Source: Megaleporinus macrocephalus
Lineage: Eukaryota; Chordata; Actinopteri; Characiformes; Anostomidae
Assembly (NCBI GenBank): GCA_021613375.1
Contig: CM038714.1
Location: forward strand, 44,508,623-44,572,622
Reading direction: 5' to 3'
Length of the DNA stretch: 64,000 nucleotides
This document shows, piece by piece, positions 37,701-49,508 of this stretch. Each line of letters starts with the position of its first letter. Within the stretch, counting starts at the first letter, position 1. Under the pieces are notes generated by a model. The model saw only the letters and a program-made list of their open reading frames with translations, was not told the origin of the DNA and ran no database searches. The position numbers were made by a program, and so were the translations under genes.

Positions 37701-38089
37701 CTTAAAACCACATTTTTTTGGATATATTTTAATGATTAAATTAGGCTGAACTGTTAAAAGGCTGCTTAAAGCTATGGCTGCAATGATGTAATAGCTTAGC
37801 TTAGCTTTATTTTATATTATTTGAATATGTTACTGAATATTACTTCAAAATTGCAAAGCCTCTATAAGAATCAGTAATGCTTAGGACGGTGTTTAATGTT
37901 TATGACAGATTTATTTTGTTAGTTAGCTTAAAACCATATTATTAAAATTATTAATAAATGTTTTTTTCTTAGCAAGCAGCAAAAAATTCCAACACCGAAC
38001 ATGACACTTGCTCTTTTAGACAATGTTAGCATCAAGAACAGAATAGAGCACTATCAATTCATTGTCTTCCTAACTGCACAGTTAGGAAG

Positions 38090-38205
38090 GTTGTATAGTA
38101 CTGGTGTGGTGCTGGTTCAGCTGTTCAGCATAGACCAGCATACTAGCATCCAAAACACAAGCTGGTTTTGCTGGTGAGCAGCCATGCTGGTTTTTGGTAC
38201 AGTGA
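38090..38205. repeat. Degenerate CCAGCA/TGCTGGT-type repeat
   Basis: Recurring GCTGGT/ACCAGC words (GGTGCTGGTTCAGCTG, GACCAGCATACTAGCATCC, GCTGGTTTTGCTGGTGAGCA). Similar blocks are at 58980-59100 and 54600-54655. This type is common in fish genomes. Confidence 0.6.
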
Positions 38206-41200
38206 AAGGAGGAGTGATTATATTTAATAATCCACATAATCAAAGCTTTTAAGTCACTAAATTAAGCCATCTCTAGGTGCAGAATACTGCTGCAGACAGC
38301 TTGCTAGCATGCAAAGCTAGTATTTATTCTCAGACATGAATGCGACGAGAGCAGGCTAGCAATCTGGAACGTTCAAAAACGTATTATCTCTTCCAATTAG
38401 AGTCCTACAACAGCTATGAACTGACTCACAAGCCTTGCTTATGAATATCGCCAGAGGCTGATGGGTTTATGTTTGTAGCACTGGTTGTCAAACCACTGCT
38501 ACAGTAAAACTAGGCCTGTGGTGGCTCAGCAATGTTCTGTTGACATTAAAGAGAAGAACTGTGTGTTATAATCGTAAAGGTGACTACAGCTTGCTCTGAC
38601 TAGCTCAACAAATAGCTAGCTACTATGTGACTAGGTAGCACTTAGCTTATTAAAGATAAGTTTGTTTCTCCTCTGATTGATAATTTCATGCATTAGTAAG
38701 TAGTAACCAGGTATTCATGTTTTTTTTCTGTAAATTAAATATAGATTACATTTTGTATGTATTGAAGATTTATGATAGATAAAGAGAATAGCTTGAGAAT
38801 AACATTTATTAGCATATATATTATTATATATGTAAAAGTTATATCCAGGCTTAAAACTTCTGGGATGCTGTTTGAAGGCATTTATTATACATTGGTTGAA
38901 CTTTTATGTTTTTATTGAAGAGATGTATTGAATATTTGACCAATATATGTTCCAACCTGTTAATGCAACATGCAGTTGTTCAGTGTTCTAGAAGTGTTGC
39001 TCATCCCCGCTGTGAGCAGAGTGAGGAGCTGAAATCAGCCTGGAATCTTCACTTAGCATTTTAAAGTTAAAAACCCAGGAGCTTAATGAGATGCTGTGAG
39101 TGTGGATGCTTGGGGGTTTTACACTGGCTCTCATGACATTTTGACTTTGCCTAGGTGCTAAAAGACTTGCATTAAGGCTTTTTAGGTATCCTCCCAGAGG
39201 GAGAAAAAAACTGCAGCCATTTATCCATCACACATGGATGCCTTCACTAAATATAGCATATATAATTGAGCTTCACGTTTGCCCTGCCTCAATAAACCCC
39301 ACCGCTAGCCTGACCTCAAACAAACTCTCAAATCATCTGCTGGTAATTTGAGGTCATTTAAATTCTGCCACTTCATTTCAAATAACTGTTAACAACCCGC
39401 GAATGTGTATAGTAATTAATTCAGTGATTAACAGAAAACAAACAGTGTGATAATAAAGTACAGTCGTTTTTTTTGGTCTTTTTTTTCTTTTAGCGATAAC
39501 ATTCCTCAGTAAAAGGATGCTGAACCAGCTCTGTGAGAAATGACTGGAGTGAAATTTTAATGACAACCTGTTGTAGTAGAACAGAACACTGGAGCCACGA
39601 GGCTAACTGAGGATAATGGCGCTTTGTGGAGCACTTCATATATCATATGAATTCACATATCTTGTGAATTAAATTAGATGCATGGGAGACAGTGCCAACT
39701 TTATAAAGATAACGGTTGTTTCGGCTGGGGCTTTCTTGGAAAATTGCCACTCTTAAATCGATAAATTTGTTCATAATTAGCAATTTAATTGGACTATATA
39801 TTCTACGCCCACAAATGCACTCTTTCAAAGCAACCGTTGCCGGGTCGGACAAGCACTACAGAAGGCTGGCTAAACAGGCTACAGGCTTTCTTGGCTGTCT
39901 CTGGGTGGGTAAAATGGCCCTCCGTACCACCACATCACTCACCACCTAGGACAGGTGTCTGTTGGTTGATATAAGAGAAATGCGTTGAGCTGTGTGTGGA
40001 ACTGAACTAAATTGGGAAGAAGACTGGACATTAGGCAGAAAAAAGGGAAATCATCAATCTTTTGGTTTTTGTGTTTGTGTAATAGAGGCTGCTTTAAAAA
40101 AGCTCATGAGTTAACTCTAAAACTAGAACTAACCAGCACAGCGGTAGATGTAGATAGCTGAAGTTAAAAGTTAATAGCATGAGCAGTTGCATGTTCTTGG
40201 TTTGTTAATTGGGTAACCTGCATATTTTCGTAGTTGCCATGAAGGACACATATACCTAAAGAGTGATTTCTAGGCTTGCACTGCTACTTTTTATGCGTAA
40301 AGTTAAACCAAGGCTAAAGGCTATCGCTGCCTCCAGCACTGGTCTGATCAGTGGTTGAAACAGGTGGGTGCATTAATAACCATGCCCATGAAGTCTAGAG
40401 TGAGTGAAGCTAGCACCATTTTTACCTTTAGGCAATGCTTGAACTCCTCGTTAACTCTTCCCTGTGTATGGAGAAATTCGCTACCCTGCTGTGCGATGTG
40501 CCAGCACAAGACCTTATAACTTGTCCCTGTTAACAGAACCTTCACAAACCCAGACGCACAAATGCACGTTTCAGTGTTGCAACACGGAAGTAAATGTTGT
40601 TGAGTTTTTTGTATGGTTACGCACCGCACCACGTGATGTCACTGGCAACAAGTGTGCAGCAACGCAGCCCAGCAAAAAAAAAAAGTAGTACCAGCTTAAT
40701 CTTGCTACTAATTTTTTTTTTTTTGTGTGTCAGCAGTACATCTTTAGGTAATTACCCTACAAGAAGTCTGCATGGGTAAAGTTAAACCTGTGTTAAAACA
40801 CTAAGGCCTCTTCACACAGGTTAAGAAGCTAAAACAACTGCTGTAAAGTTCTTTACTAGACGTTATCTAGCTTTATGCCTGCGTGTGAATCCTTTCGTGT
40901 TTTTCTCTGCAGCTCATTTGCAGCTCATTTGTTTCTTGCCTGTCCGCTTCTACAAGCAGCCAATAATTGTCTAAGCACGCCCCAACCAGACAGCCATAAT
41001 ATCTGCTCTCATGAGCCTGCAAACTGTTTATCGCCTGCAAATTATTTAGCAGACCACGGCAGAGCCATGTGTAAACCCACCTTGTGCAAGACTTCTAACC
41101 TCTAGAGACTGGTTGGTCCTTTCATCTAGCGTTCACTCCTTCAATAACAACCAGGACTATACCTGACTACACAGCAGGAGATAAGTGAGTTCTGAAAGAT

Positions 41201-43339
41201 GACTTCCAGGCAAAGGGCTCCCATTAGCATATTACGTGCTGTTTGCACACTGTTAGCAGGTGTATTTGTAGCATACCAGTGAATCTGATATCTAAGGAAG
41301 AATTCCAACTAGTATATCATCCACTATGCTTTCATCCCTCAAAAAGCATTACAGACATTGCCCTGAACTCCTAGAATGGCTAACTGAGCACTTGAGTACC
41401 CAGGTACATCCCCACTGGCTGAAAACAACCAAAAACATTCTGTAAACCAATCTAAAAATGAAAGGGTCTGTTGGTTTTAGATGTACTGGGGCTATTACTA
41501 TTATAATATATGACTAGTTTAGTCATTAAAATGATCAAAGTAATGGTTCTTTAATACTGCTTTACTGCTGTCCTTCATCTGCATTTATGAGGTCAAACAT
41601 AGCTGAACAACCAGTTTTTCTATGTGGCCAGCAATTTTTTTATCACAGCTCATTCAAAGCAAATTTGCATTTGACTCCCAGTGGAACAACAAATGAAACG
41701 ACTAAACTGTGATTTCATGAGTGAGGCTGAAATTAAAACTCCACGCATCATGTAAACAGAAACTCTGCCTATATTTGGGTTAAGCAGTCGCTCCAAGAAA
41801 AGCTGTCAGTTACAGGCAATTAGCTTTTGAGGCACTACAGAGCAGTAGATCATTTACAGTGAAGCCAATTTCGAGTTTGGGGGAAAACAGGGAACGCTTA
41901 AGAAAATGGATTTATCTGAAATCGTTCTCCAGTTTAACATGTCGGATCGTAATGCGTCACTGCGATCAATCGGCATGGAATATTTTGCCCAAAACATAAA
42001 CCCTTAATCCTGTTGAAGGCATTGTGTTTCAGGGGGGAGAGATTATCCATAGCAGATTCTATTTAGATTATCACATGCTAAGAGATGTGACAAACAGAGT
42101 TGGGCATGGAGAAACCAGAACTAGATAATTCTCTTTGTTTGTCATACCATCCTTATCTTTTAGCATGCATTTTTAGCTCAGCATAATTACAAAGCTTCTA
42201 CACAACATCAGAAAAAGTGGCTCCTCGGAGCTGGAGAGGGGCCTGAAACAGACTTTTCTGATAAAACAGCCTTAGCCATGAGCACCCCATAAATTTCATT
42301 TGACTTCTACAAAGCTCTCTTATAAGGCTCCACCATGCTCTCACCCCTAAGCGTCGAACATCTACGCACAGCTCTGCCACTAGTGTCCAGCCTACAGCAG
42401 TTATGTCCTTATTCGGTCTGCTCCCAGCACAGTAAACGGCAGATATCATGAAGGTTTGTATTTGTTAGCAGATGTAGTGGTACGCACTATTAGTCACTCT
42501 GACAGCTACTTATACCCACTGGGCCCTTTGAGAAGGCACGGCGTCTGTCTTTGCTACACTTACTCACAGACATTATGGCCCTAGTCCATTTTCCACTTTG
42601 CATCACATAACAATAAGAGGCATTTACCACTCAGCAGCTAAACATGCAATAATGTGACCAAATGAATTACTGATCATATCGCGTGCTGTTTATGCTTTAA
42701 GCCTGAGGTTTTGAACTCCCTGTGAAGAATCTGACTCCTGTTTTTATCATGGTACAGCACATTGTACCCTTGACTTTCATTAAACATTCCAAATGATGAT
42801 GCATTCCTCCAGTTAATCGGAAAGCACTTACTGAAAAACCTTGTCGACTTGTGATGTAAAGAAATATTTAGATAAAATGACCTTGAGCTTAAGATCCATC
42901 TTTATGCTTTTCATTAGTTTTCTAATTACCAATTAGCAATGAATCAGCTATTTCGGTCTCTGGGACACTCATCTAGCTGAAGAGCCATTTCTGTCATGAA
43001 ATGAAGAGCCTTTTCACTCACACACCAACTCACTCTTTTGTGTAAGGAAGGAAGGACTGCAAGATTCTTCTCTCCTTTGACAGTGATCAGTTAATTTCAG
43101 TACATACGGGCATCAGACTGGCACCAATACAGGCCGTATAACCAGTATAAAGAAAACTGGGCAATAATGGCAGTTAAATCAGGACAAATTTATCTTTAAA
43201 TACTGATATTCATTATTTAAATCCACCGATTTTAGAGTACCATTTAGTGTATCTAAGATGCCCCGTCATCCTTCCCATCAGAGGTCATGATTGCTCCTGT
43301 GGTTAGTCGCTTTCTTGATTTATGCATAATTAAGATGTA

Positions 43340-43445
43340 AACGAAGTCATTCAGAGTGATTTGATGTGAAATGTGCCATTCCTGATTAACTTAGCAAGTC
43401 AGAATTGTTCACAGTGATGGTGATAGGAACCAGACGTGTGAAGCT
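43340..43445 (-). repeat. Dispersed repeat with core GTCTGGTTCCTATCACCATC
   Basis: Read on the minus strand: GTCTGGTTCCTATCACCATC ACTGTGAACAATTC, then GGAATGGCACATTTC and CACATCAAATCACTCTGAAT. The same core occurs at 21133-21176 and 37660-37700 (plus), with a partial inverted copy at 37488-37530 and weaker traces at 43673 and 63753. Class unknown. Confidence 0.6.
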
Positions 43446-44084
43446 TTTAATGCCTCGAACGCTGCCTCTCAGAAAGTTATTGTATTAAATGGTTACAAAC
43501 ACAGCCTGATCTGTGCATTATGACAGGTTTGGCAGGGTTTGGGCTTTTTATTTCTATTCTAATCTTGAGGCAGATGTTAATGCACAGTGAAATTGTACCT
43601 AAAGACATCTTATTGTTGCAAATTTAGCATGTAGGTTCACTCGTCGTTTGGAAAGTAAGTACAATTACAACCTCTGGTTTCCATCAACACCACTGTAAAG
43701 CTGCACCGGTTATCTATAATTAACCATTTCACACCAAACCATTCCAGTCTTTATATTTCACTTTAATGAAGGCAAATTTGGAAAAATCTGCCCGAGCTGT
43801 AGTAGAGCCTTAAACTTCCTGACAGCGCTGCAGCAGAGCTTGTCTCTGAGTCGGAGATGCACCTTATTGAGTTGTTACCCTGCGTTTTCAGCTTTTGCAT
43901 TAGCTATTGGAAAACATGTTGACTTTGTAATCTTTTTTTTTTTTATTAAAAATGCACCAGAATGAATGTAGTTTGTTAAAGGCAGTATTGTGTTAAATCA
44001 TTTTTTTTTTTCATCTTGAAAATTAAAAAAGACCTCATCCCATACACTATAAGCATCACTATACATACACTAAAAACAAGAATG

Positions 44085-44235
44085 CCAAAGAGCTCAGAAG
44101 AGTTCAGCCAGTAACCGGAAGTTCGTAGGTTCAAAATCCATGCCTGGCTACAACTGGATGTTCTTAGTGGTTTAACTCCATCCTGCCTGAGCTGCAACAC
44201 TTTGATGCTCCTGGACTGGGCAAAAAAATTGTGTA
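44085..44235 (+). mobile_element. tRNA-derived SINE-like fragment
   Basis: A-box-like AGCTCAGAAGAGTTCAG and B-box-like GGTTCAAAATCC about 35 bases apart, then GCAACACTTTGATGCTCCTG. No cloverleaf can be drawn, so it is not a tRNA gene. Confidence 0.4.
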
Positions 44236-44640
44236 GGAATTTTTGATTATCATTGGTGTAACAGGGGTACTGACTGCTACATGTGTAAAAGAAGTAAAAC
44301 CAAAAGTTTACTTCACTAGTCGGAGCACCAAATGCTCATTTATTAAAATTAAAAGAAAAAAATCAATTTTACAGTTTTTATGTCGACACAATATGATCGG
44401 TCGGTCCCAGCCCACGAAGCCAGTAATTTTAAACATTGCAATAGTTCCCACACATACAGACATGGCATGTATATGGGTTTAGCTCCCCAGCACTAGGTGG
44501 CACTGTTAACCAACAGGAGAGAAACCTGTAACAATGTGAACTGGTTACAACAGTTCAGAAAGTTCACAGAGATTCAACTACCAATCCCTGATATCCTTCA
44601 CTGCAGTGACAGAGCCAATCTATAGGTAAACTGAGAGCTG

Positions 44641-44647
44641 CACTTAC
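44641..44647 (-). promoter_or_regulatory. 5' splice donor of the first coding exon
   Basis: Read on the minus strand, ...ACG CTG GG|GTAAGTG. The reading frame hits TAA immediately after the glycine codon unless spliced here. The intron splits the first filter glycine codon after its second base (phase 2). The next exon must supply one base and then the Tyr-Gly-Asp of the filter, so the pore is assembled only by splicing. Confidence 0.93.
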
Positions 44648-45750
44648 CCCAGCGTGGTCATTGTAACGATGGTGTACCAGAAGGAGGCGGGAATACTAGT
44701 GAACTTGCTAGAGCTGGATCCCTTCTCCGCGTAGAACATAACCGTAGCGAAAATGATGATGGCCATAGTGAGGGAAAAGAGGAGGAAACCCAGCTCTGAA
44801 GCGCAGCTCTTCAGCGTGTATCCCAGGATGCGAAGGCCTTGCGAGTGGCGCGAGAACTTGAAGATGCGGAAAACGCGGAAGACTCGCAAGGTGACAAACG
44901 CGCCGCTCACGTCCTCGTTGTTGGTCATGACCAGGCCGATGTAGTAGGGCAGGATGGCCACCACATCGATGATGCTCATCACGCTCCGCATGAAGCGGTA
45001 GCGGCTTGGTGCCGCAAACAGGCGCAGGAGGTACTCCACAGTGAAGATCATGACGCAGGCCGTGTCCATGCAGAAGAAGGCTACGGTGTAACGCTCGCCG
45101 CAGGGCACGTCCTTCTGGTTGGGAGTGGAGCCACACGGAACCGTCTCGACCACATTGGTGATGACTGAAACTGCGATAAAGAAGCCAGTCACGTAGTAGA
45201 ACACCAGGGCCATGGTGCTAGTGTGGGGGTTCTCGAAGGCCCTCCACATGGTCTCTCGGAAGTTCATGTTGGGCATCTTGCTGTCTTTGTTCTCCTCCTG
45301 GTCGTCCATGAGGCGCTCCGCGTTCTCCCGCTTGCGATCTTTGTATTCTTCGTAGCAGCAGTCGCCGATGATTTCCGGGATGATCCCGAAGAAAGCCAGC
45401 TCCTCATCGTATGCCGAGATGCACTCGTACCTCGGGTAGTGCAGCTTGCCCGTGCGATAGAAGTTGAGGACGCTGCGGAATGCATCCGGATCCCGGTCGA
45501 AGAAGTACTCTTTTGTTTCCTCGTTGTAAAAGAATTCTTTCTCTGTGCTGCCGAGCAGCGTGTCCGGATACCGGTCCAGCGTGGTCCTCCAGGTTTGAAA
45601 GCGGCGCCCGCTGACGTTCAGAATGATGAGCTCGTCCTGCTTCTTGCTGTGATCCCTGGGAGCAGGGGGCATGGGGCAATTTGCCACTGGCATCCAGCCG
45701 ATGGCAGCTGCCCGGGCAAAAGGGAGCCATGCTGCTACTCCAGTTGCCAT
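44648..45750 (-). CDS. kcnd3: Kv4 (Shal) voltage-gated K+ channel, first coding exon, closest to Kv4.3
   Basis: Pore-forming alpha subunit of A-type (fast inactivating) K+ channels of neuron and heart plasma membrane. The exon encodes residues 1-367 plus two bases of Gly368. Residues 1-30 are the hydrophobic Shal N-terminus ([14 protein letters not shown]), which in this family drives inactivation and binds KChIPs. The T1 tetramerisation domain spans about 40-135, with the Kv4 zinc ligands His104, Cys110, Cys131 and Cys132 all present. S1 is about 181-203, S2 222-244, S3 257-275 and S4 287-303, with Arg289, 292, 295, Lys298 and Arg301. S5 is about 321-342, then the pore helix and the filter start TTLG at 365-368. 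[18 protein letters not shown] and LMDD favour Kv4.3 over Kv4.1 or Kv4.2. ATG at 45750 is the first in-frame ATG; an in-frame TAG lies at 45808-45810. The C-terminal half of the protein lies outside the window. Paralogue choice is less sure than family. Confidence 0.95.
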
Positions 45751-45807
45751 GCTGACTCCAACACAGGATCCTAAGGACAGGTGTGCCTCCTTCAAATACA
45801 GCTTGCT
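45751..45807 (-). other. 5' UTR part of the ATG-containing exon
   Basis: Between a possible acceptor (ATTTTAG, minus strand, AG at 45809-45808) and the ATG at 45750. An in-frame TAG at 45808-45810 and the lack of any ATG between it and 45750 fix the initiation codon. If no splice occurs here the UTR is simply continuous. Confidence 0.45.
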
Positions 45808-47542
45808 CTAAAATCAGCCATCACCTTTGAGAGGGGGGAGTAAAAATAGACAGTACAATCAGGCTGTGTGACAGTTTGGAAATAGAGTACCTCTACAGCA
45901 AAATGATCAATCTGTACCACCAACATGAAAATAGGTTGTTTTCCAACAAATTCTATACTAGATTCAACAAGAGAAGAGACAAGAGACAACAGTGACCCCC
46001 TTACAAAACCTGTTCCCAAATCTGGCTGAATATATATCTACATATATATATTTATGCCGCATTCCAGGCAGCAATACATTGTGTTCATCATAATTAGCAG
46101 TATATTACACTGTTCTCTCTTTGCCAGGACAAGCAATGCTATAAACTATATTGAATTTGGTGTGAAATAAAGCTAGTAAAGGTGTGAGATATACTGCTTT
46201 GGCAGTATATGAAACACCTCATGATATTAATATTACTATATTGGGGTCAACCACAAACAGTACTGTCACCAAGACTAAAGAAGGTACCGGTCCATTATCA
46301 TTTACTGGTTTTGGGCCAATATCAGCATAAAATGCTGATCAGACAGTAAAAAAAAGTTTGAGGAGCTTGCCTCTTACATACACATTTAATATGCTATTTG
46401 TAATGTTATGCAGTCTTCTATGGTGCATCCCCCAGTCGTACGGAGTTCGGCAGCTCCAAGCATTTATTACCTTTTCCTAGTATTTAAATCAGGAATTCTC
46501 ATTTCAGAAACTACAGTGTCACCACTCTAGAAGGCAAGTGAGGATGTTTACAACACATATAGTGATGGTATATTTTACAAGCTCAGTAGTTAAAGGTGCC
46601 ATAGAATAAACTGTGAGTTCGATAAATATCATGAACTTTAAACACTGTTCAAATACAATTCCCACATATGTAAAAGAGGACAGTCCTGCCTTATTAATAT
46701 TTGAAGGCTGTGATGGGGTTGTTGGCACTTTTCATTCCAAAGAACTGAAGTCCGTGTGGTACATGGTTGAAACCGTCAACAATATCAAGCAGCTTTATTC
46801 AGTGTGTAACACTGAGGAAACCAAGTAGAGGAGCAGTTCCACCTTTATTACCATCACAACCCCAACAGTAACCTGTAAGTAGCAGCCATGCTGTGTGGCT
46901 TCATCACTGTTTGCCGATTAAAGCAGATCATCATAAACTGAAAGTTTCATACCGAGTAAAAACTTTTTGTTATGTTGTTAAGCTTGAAATCAGCTAGTAT
47001 AGGTTACGTTCACTACTAGTGAGCTCCACCTAATTAACGTAAGCATATATAACAAAAAGTATGACGACTGAGCTTATTTACACGGAGGTTCATTTTAATC
47101 TGTGAGATCATCCTAGTGTCTCCCTGTAAACCAACCAGTCAGAGCAGAGCTCATCAAAATATGTATAAGGTCACTAAATAAAGCAAGAACAGCTCATTTC
47201 ATTCTAGGATCAAAACAGGCGTGTAAAATTGCATGTGGGTATTTTGTACCCAGATTAAAGTCACATACCTTCTATGACAACATCAGAGAACAATGTAAGT
47301 ATTGGATAAATACGTGGCACCTTTTAAGAAAATATACTGAAGCATTATCAGTACTTTAATAGACTTTAAGTGAATACATGCTGTTGTGCCATCTGTACCC
47401 AGCACAGATTAAACACAATTAAACTTAAATATACACAGTTTTAACATTTACACAACCATTTACAAAGGTGCCGCAGCTTATGTGTTTCCTTACAATTGAG
47501 TATTTAACCTCTTTCACTTTAATTATTATTATTATTATTATT

Positions 47543-47600
<58 letters not shown>

Positions 47601-48003
47601 TATGAATATAGCTTCATATACATACTCCTATATCGATACTCCTAATAGATAGTCTGGACAGTTAAATGTGAGTCCACTCAGAAAGAAGTGGACTACGTGC
47701 AGGTACCTGTTGAGCCAAGAGCCGGACTGAGACGTTGCTCGGTTTCCGTTTATTAACAATTAATAAAACTATCAGTGAGATATTAAAAAAGACTAAAGCT
47801 GGAACGAGTCTAGTGCTCAGACAGATAACCGGACAGATGCTAGCTGGCAAATGTTAACTAACTAAAGTGCGGCTAAAGACGAGTGTGGTAAAGTGGAGCA
47901 GCTGCAAACACGCTTAATACGCAGTACAACTATAACGCAGTGACGAGAGAAGTCGTGTCGCTGCTTCACACCGGCTGGAAAACGGAGGAAAAGCTGGACT
48001 TAC
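45808..48003 (-). other. Putative intron 1 of kcnd3
   Basis: Gene-free interval between the ATG exon and the candidate leader exon. It contains the ATT/AAT microsatellite at 47521-47600, a repeat-like block at about 46500-46880 and no convincing open frame. Calling it an intron depends on the inferred leader exon. Confidence 0.4.
47521..47600. repeat. (ATT)n(AAT)n palindromic microsatellite
   Basis: About eight ATT units switch to about seventeen AAT units; the switch makes a perfect self-complementary centre. Confidence 0.95.
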
Positions 48004-48260
48004 CTAAAGTAAGACAGGCACTGGAACGGAAGGAAACGGCTCGGTTCTTTGGCAGATCAACTCTGTTATGGAGTCTTTGGTCATGAAGCAGCTGCGGGAC
48101 GCGGATCGAACAGAAACAAGTGAAAATGAGCGGAAACGAGAGAAACAGAGGAGGATTCACACCGACTCACTTTATCCCTCCATCAGTCCATCTCTCCATC
48201 TCTACAGCCTTTAGCTCAGCCTCCCTCCATCGGCGCGGACAGACGAGAGCTGCGTGGAGG
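48004..48260 (-). other. Candidate non-coding first exon / transcription start region of kcnd3
   Basis: On the minus strand this stretch ends TTTAG|GTAAGTCC, a near-perfect donor at 48003. It is richer in CpG than its surroundings (GGACGCGGATCG and CGGCGCGGAC on the plus strand), and no long frame is open across it. Mammalian KCND3 has an untranslated exon before the ATG exon, which fits. The partner acceptor could be TTTTAG at 45808-45809, although the pyrimidine tract there is poor. No TATA box is evident. The exon is inferred, not shown, and its 5' limit is arbitrary. Confidence 0.5.
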
Positions 48261-48283
48261 ACAAGAACAATCCACTTCTCCCC

Positions 48284-48321
48284 ATCTCTCTCTCTCTCTC
48301 TCACTCGCTCCTTATACTATC

Positions 48322-48372
<51 letters not shown>

Positions 48373-48391
48373 TCGCTCCTTAAACTATCCC

Positions 48392-48422
<31 letters not shown>

Positions 48423-48468
48423 GCTCCTTATACTATCCTCTCTCTCTCACTCTTGCTCCTTGTGCTAT

Positions 48469-48519
<51 letters not shown>

Positions 48520-49420
48520 TTCTTTCTCTCACTTTCACTCGCTCCTTATACTATCCTCTCTCTCTCTCTTTCTCTCTCTCACTCCCTCTTTATACTACCC
48601 CCCCTCTCTCGCTCCTTACACTATCCTCTATCTCTCTCTCTCGCTCCTTATACTACCCCCCCCCTCTCTCTCTCTCACGCCCCTTATACTATCATCTTTC
48701 TCTCGCTCCTTATACTGTTTTCTCTCTTCTTCTACTATCCTCTCTCGCTTGCTCGCTCTCTCTCTCTTCCACGTTATACTTTTATCTCTCTCTTTTTCTC
48801 TCTCTTATACTATCCTGTCTCTTTCTCTTTATGCTCTGTTCTTTATGCTATCCCCTTTCTGTCTCTGTAGCTCTCCACTCTGCACTCTCTCTTTTATACT
48901 ATCCTCTCTCTCTCTCTCTCGCTCTGTCTCTCTCTTTCTCTCTCTCTCTTTACAATATCCTCCTGTCCTTTCTTACTCTATCCTCCTCTCCTTCTCTCTG
49001 TTCTTATTCTATCCACCCCCCCCCTCTCTCTCTATTACACACTGTTTTACTCTTTCACTCAGTTTTTATTGTCTTTTCTGTATGCTGGTGTCTCTCTTGG
49101 CTCTTCCTTCTATCTTTCTATCACTCCTCCTCCAGTCTGTTCTTTCTGTATTTTCCCTCAGCCTTTTCTTTTCTATTTAACTTCTTTTTACCTCTCTCAC
49201 TCTCTCACACACAGTCTCTGTTTCTCTCACTCTCTGCTCTTCTCTGTGCCTGTCAGTCTCTCTCTTCTTTTTACTTTGTCCCTCTTCTCTTCTTCCCATT
49301 ATTATTGTACTTATGATTTTTCTTCTTTCTCTTTTTTCCATCTCTCTCTCTCTCTCTGTCTCTCTCTTCACTGTTTCCCTGTTTTATGGTTTTCTTTTGT
49401 TTTCATTTCAGTCTTATTTA

Positions 49421-49478
<58 letters not shown>

Positions 49479-49508
49479 CTTTCTCTCTCTACTCCCTTTT
49501 CCTTCTCA
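48284..49508. repeat. CT-rich (GA on the gene strand) microsatellite/minisatellite tract
   Basis: More than 1.2 kb of almost pure pyrimidine on the plus strand. (TC)n runs are separated by about 18 recurrences of a motif near CTCCTTATACTATCC between 48307 and 49015. After 49030 the motif fades into general T/C-rich DNA, ending in (TC)n(TATC)n at 49420-49480. Long open frames of Ser/Leu/Tyr across it are artefacts of composition. It lies immediately upstream of the candidate kcnd3 start. Confidence 0.93.

Larger units (their letters stand above)
35835..44084. other. Mostly unique intronic DNA, poor in repeats
   Basis: Apart from the blocks listed separately (36640, 37488, 38090, 43340) this 8 kb is nearly free of recognisable repeats and has several GC-balanced stretches (36150-37200, 41830-42020, 42890-43080), which fits conserved intronic regulatory DNA next to the coding exon. 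No exon was found. Confidence 0.45.

Noticed and set aside
44085..44165. tRNA gene
   Set aside because: Only A- and B-box-like words; no acceptor stem or cloverleaf. Better explained as a SINE fragment.
45223..45774. 183-codon plus-strand frame opposite the kcnd3 exon (and others at 44839-45168 and, on the minus strand in another frame, 44708-45136)
   Set aside because: They are shadows of the conserved Kv4 coding sequence, caused by its GC-rich third positions; none resembles a known family.
45751..45795. N-terminal extension of the channel by 15 residues from 45795
   Set aside because: It would start at TTG. The first ATG in frame is at 45750 and gives the universal Kv4 N-terminus.
46021..46060. 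TATA-like TATATATCTACATATATATA upstream of the ATG exon as the kcnd3 promoter
   Set aside because: Simple AT repeat with no CpG context; the donor and CpG block at 48003-48260 are a better candidate.
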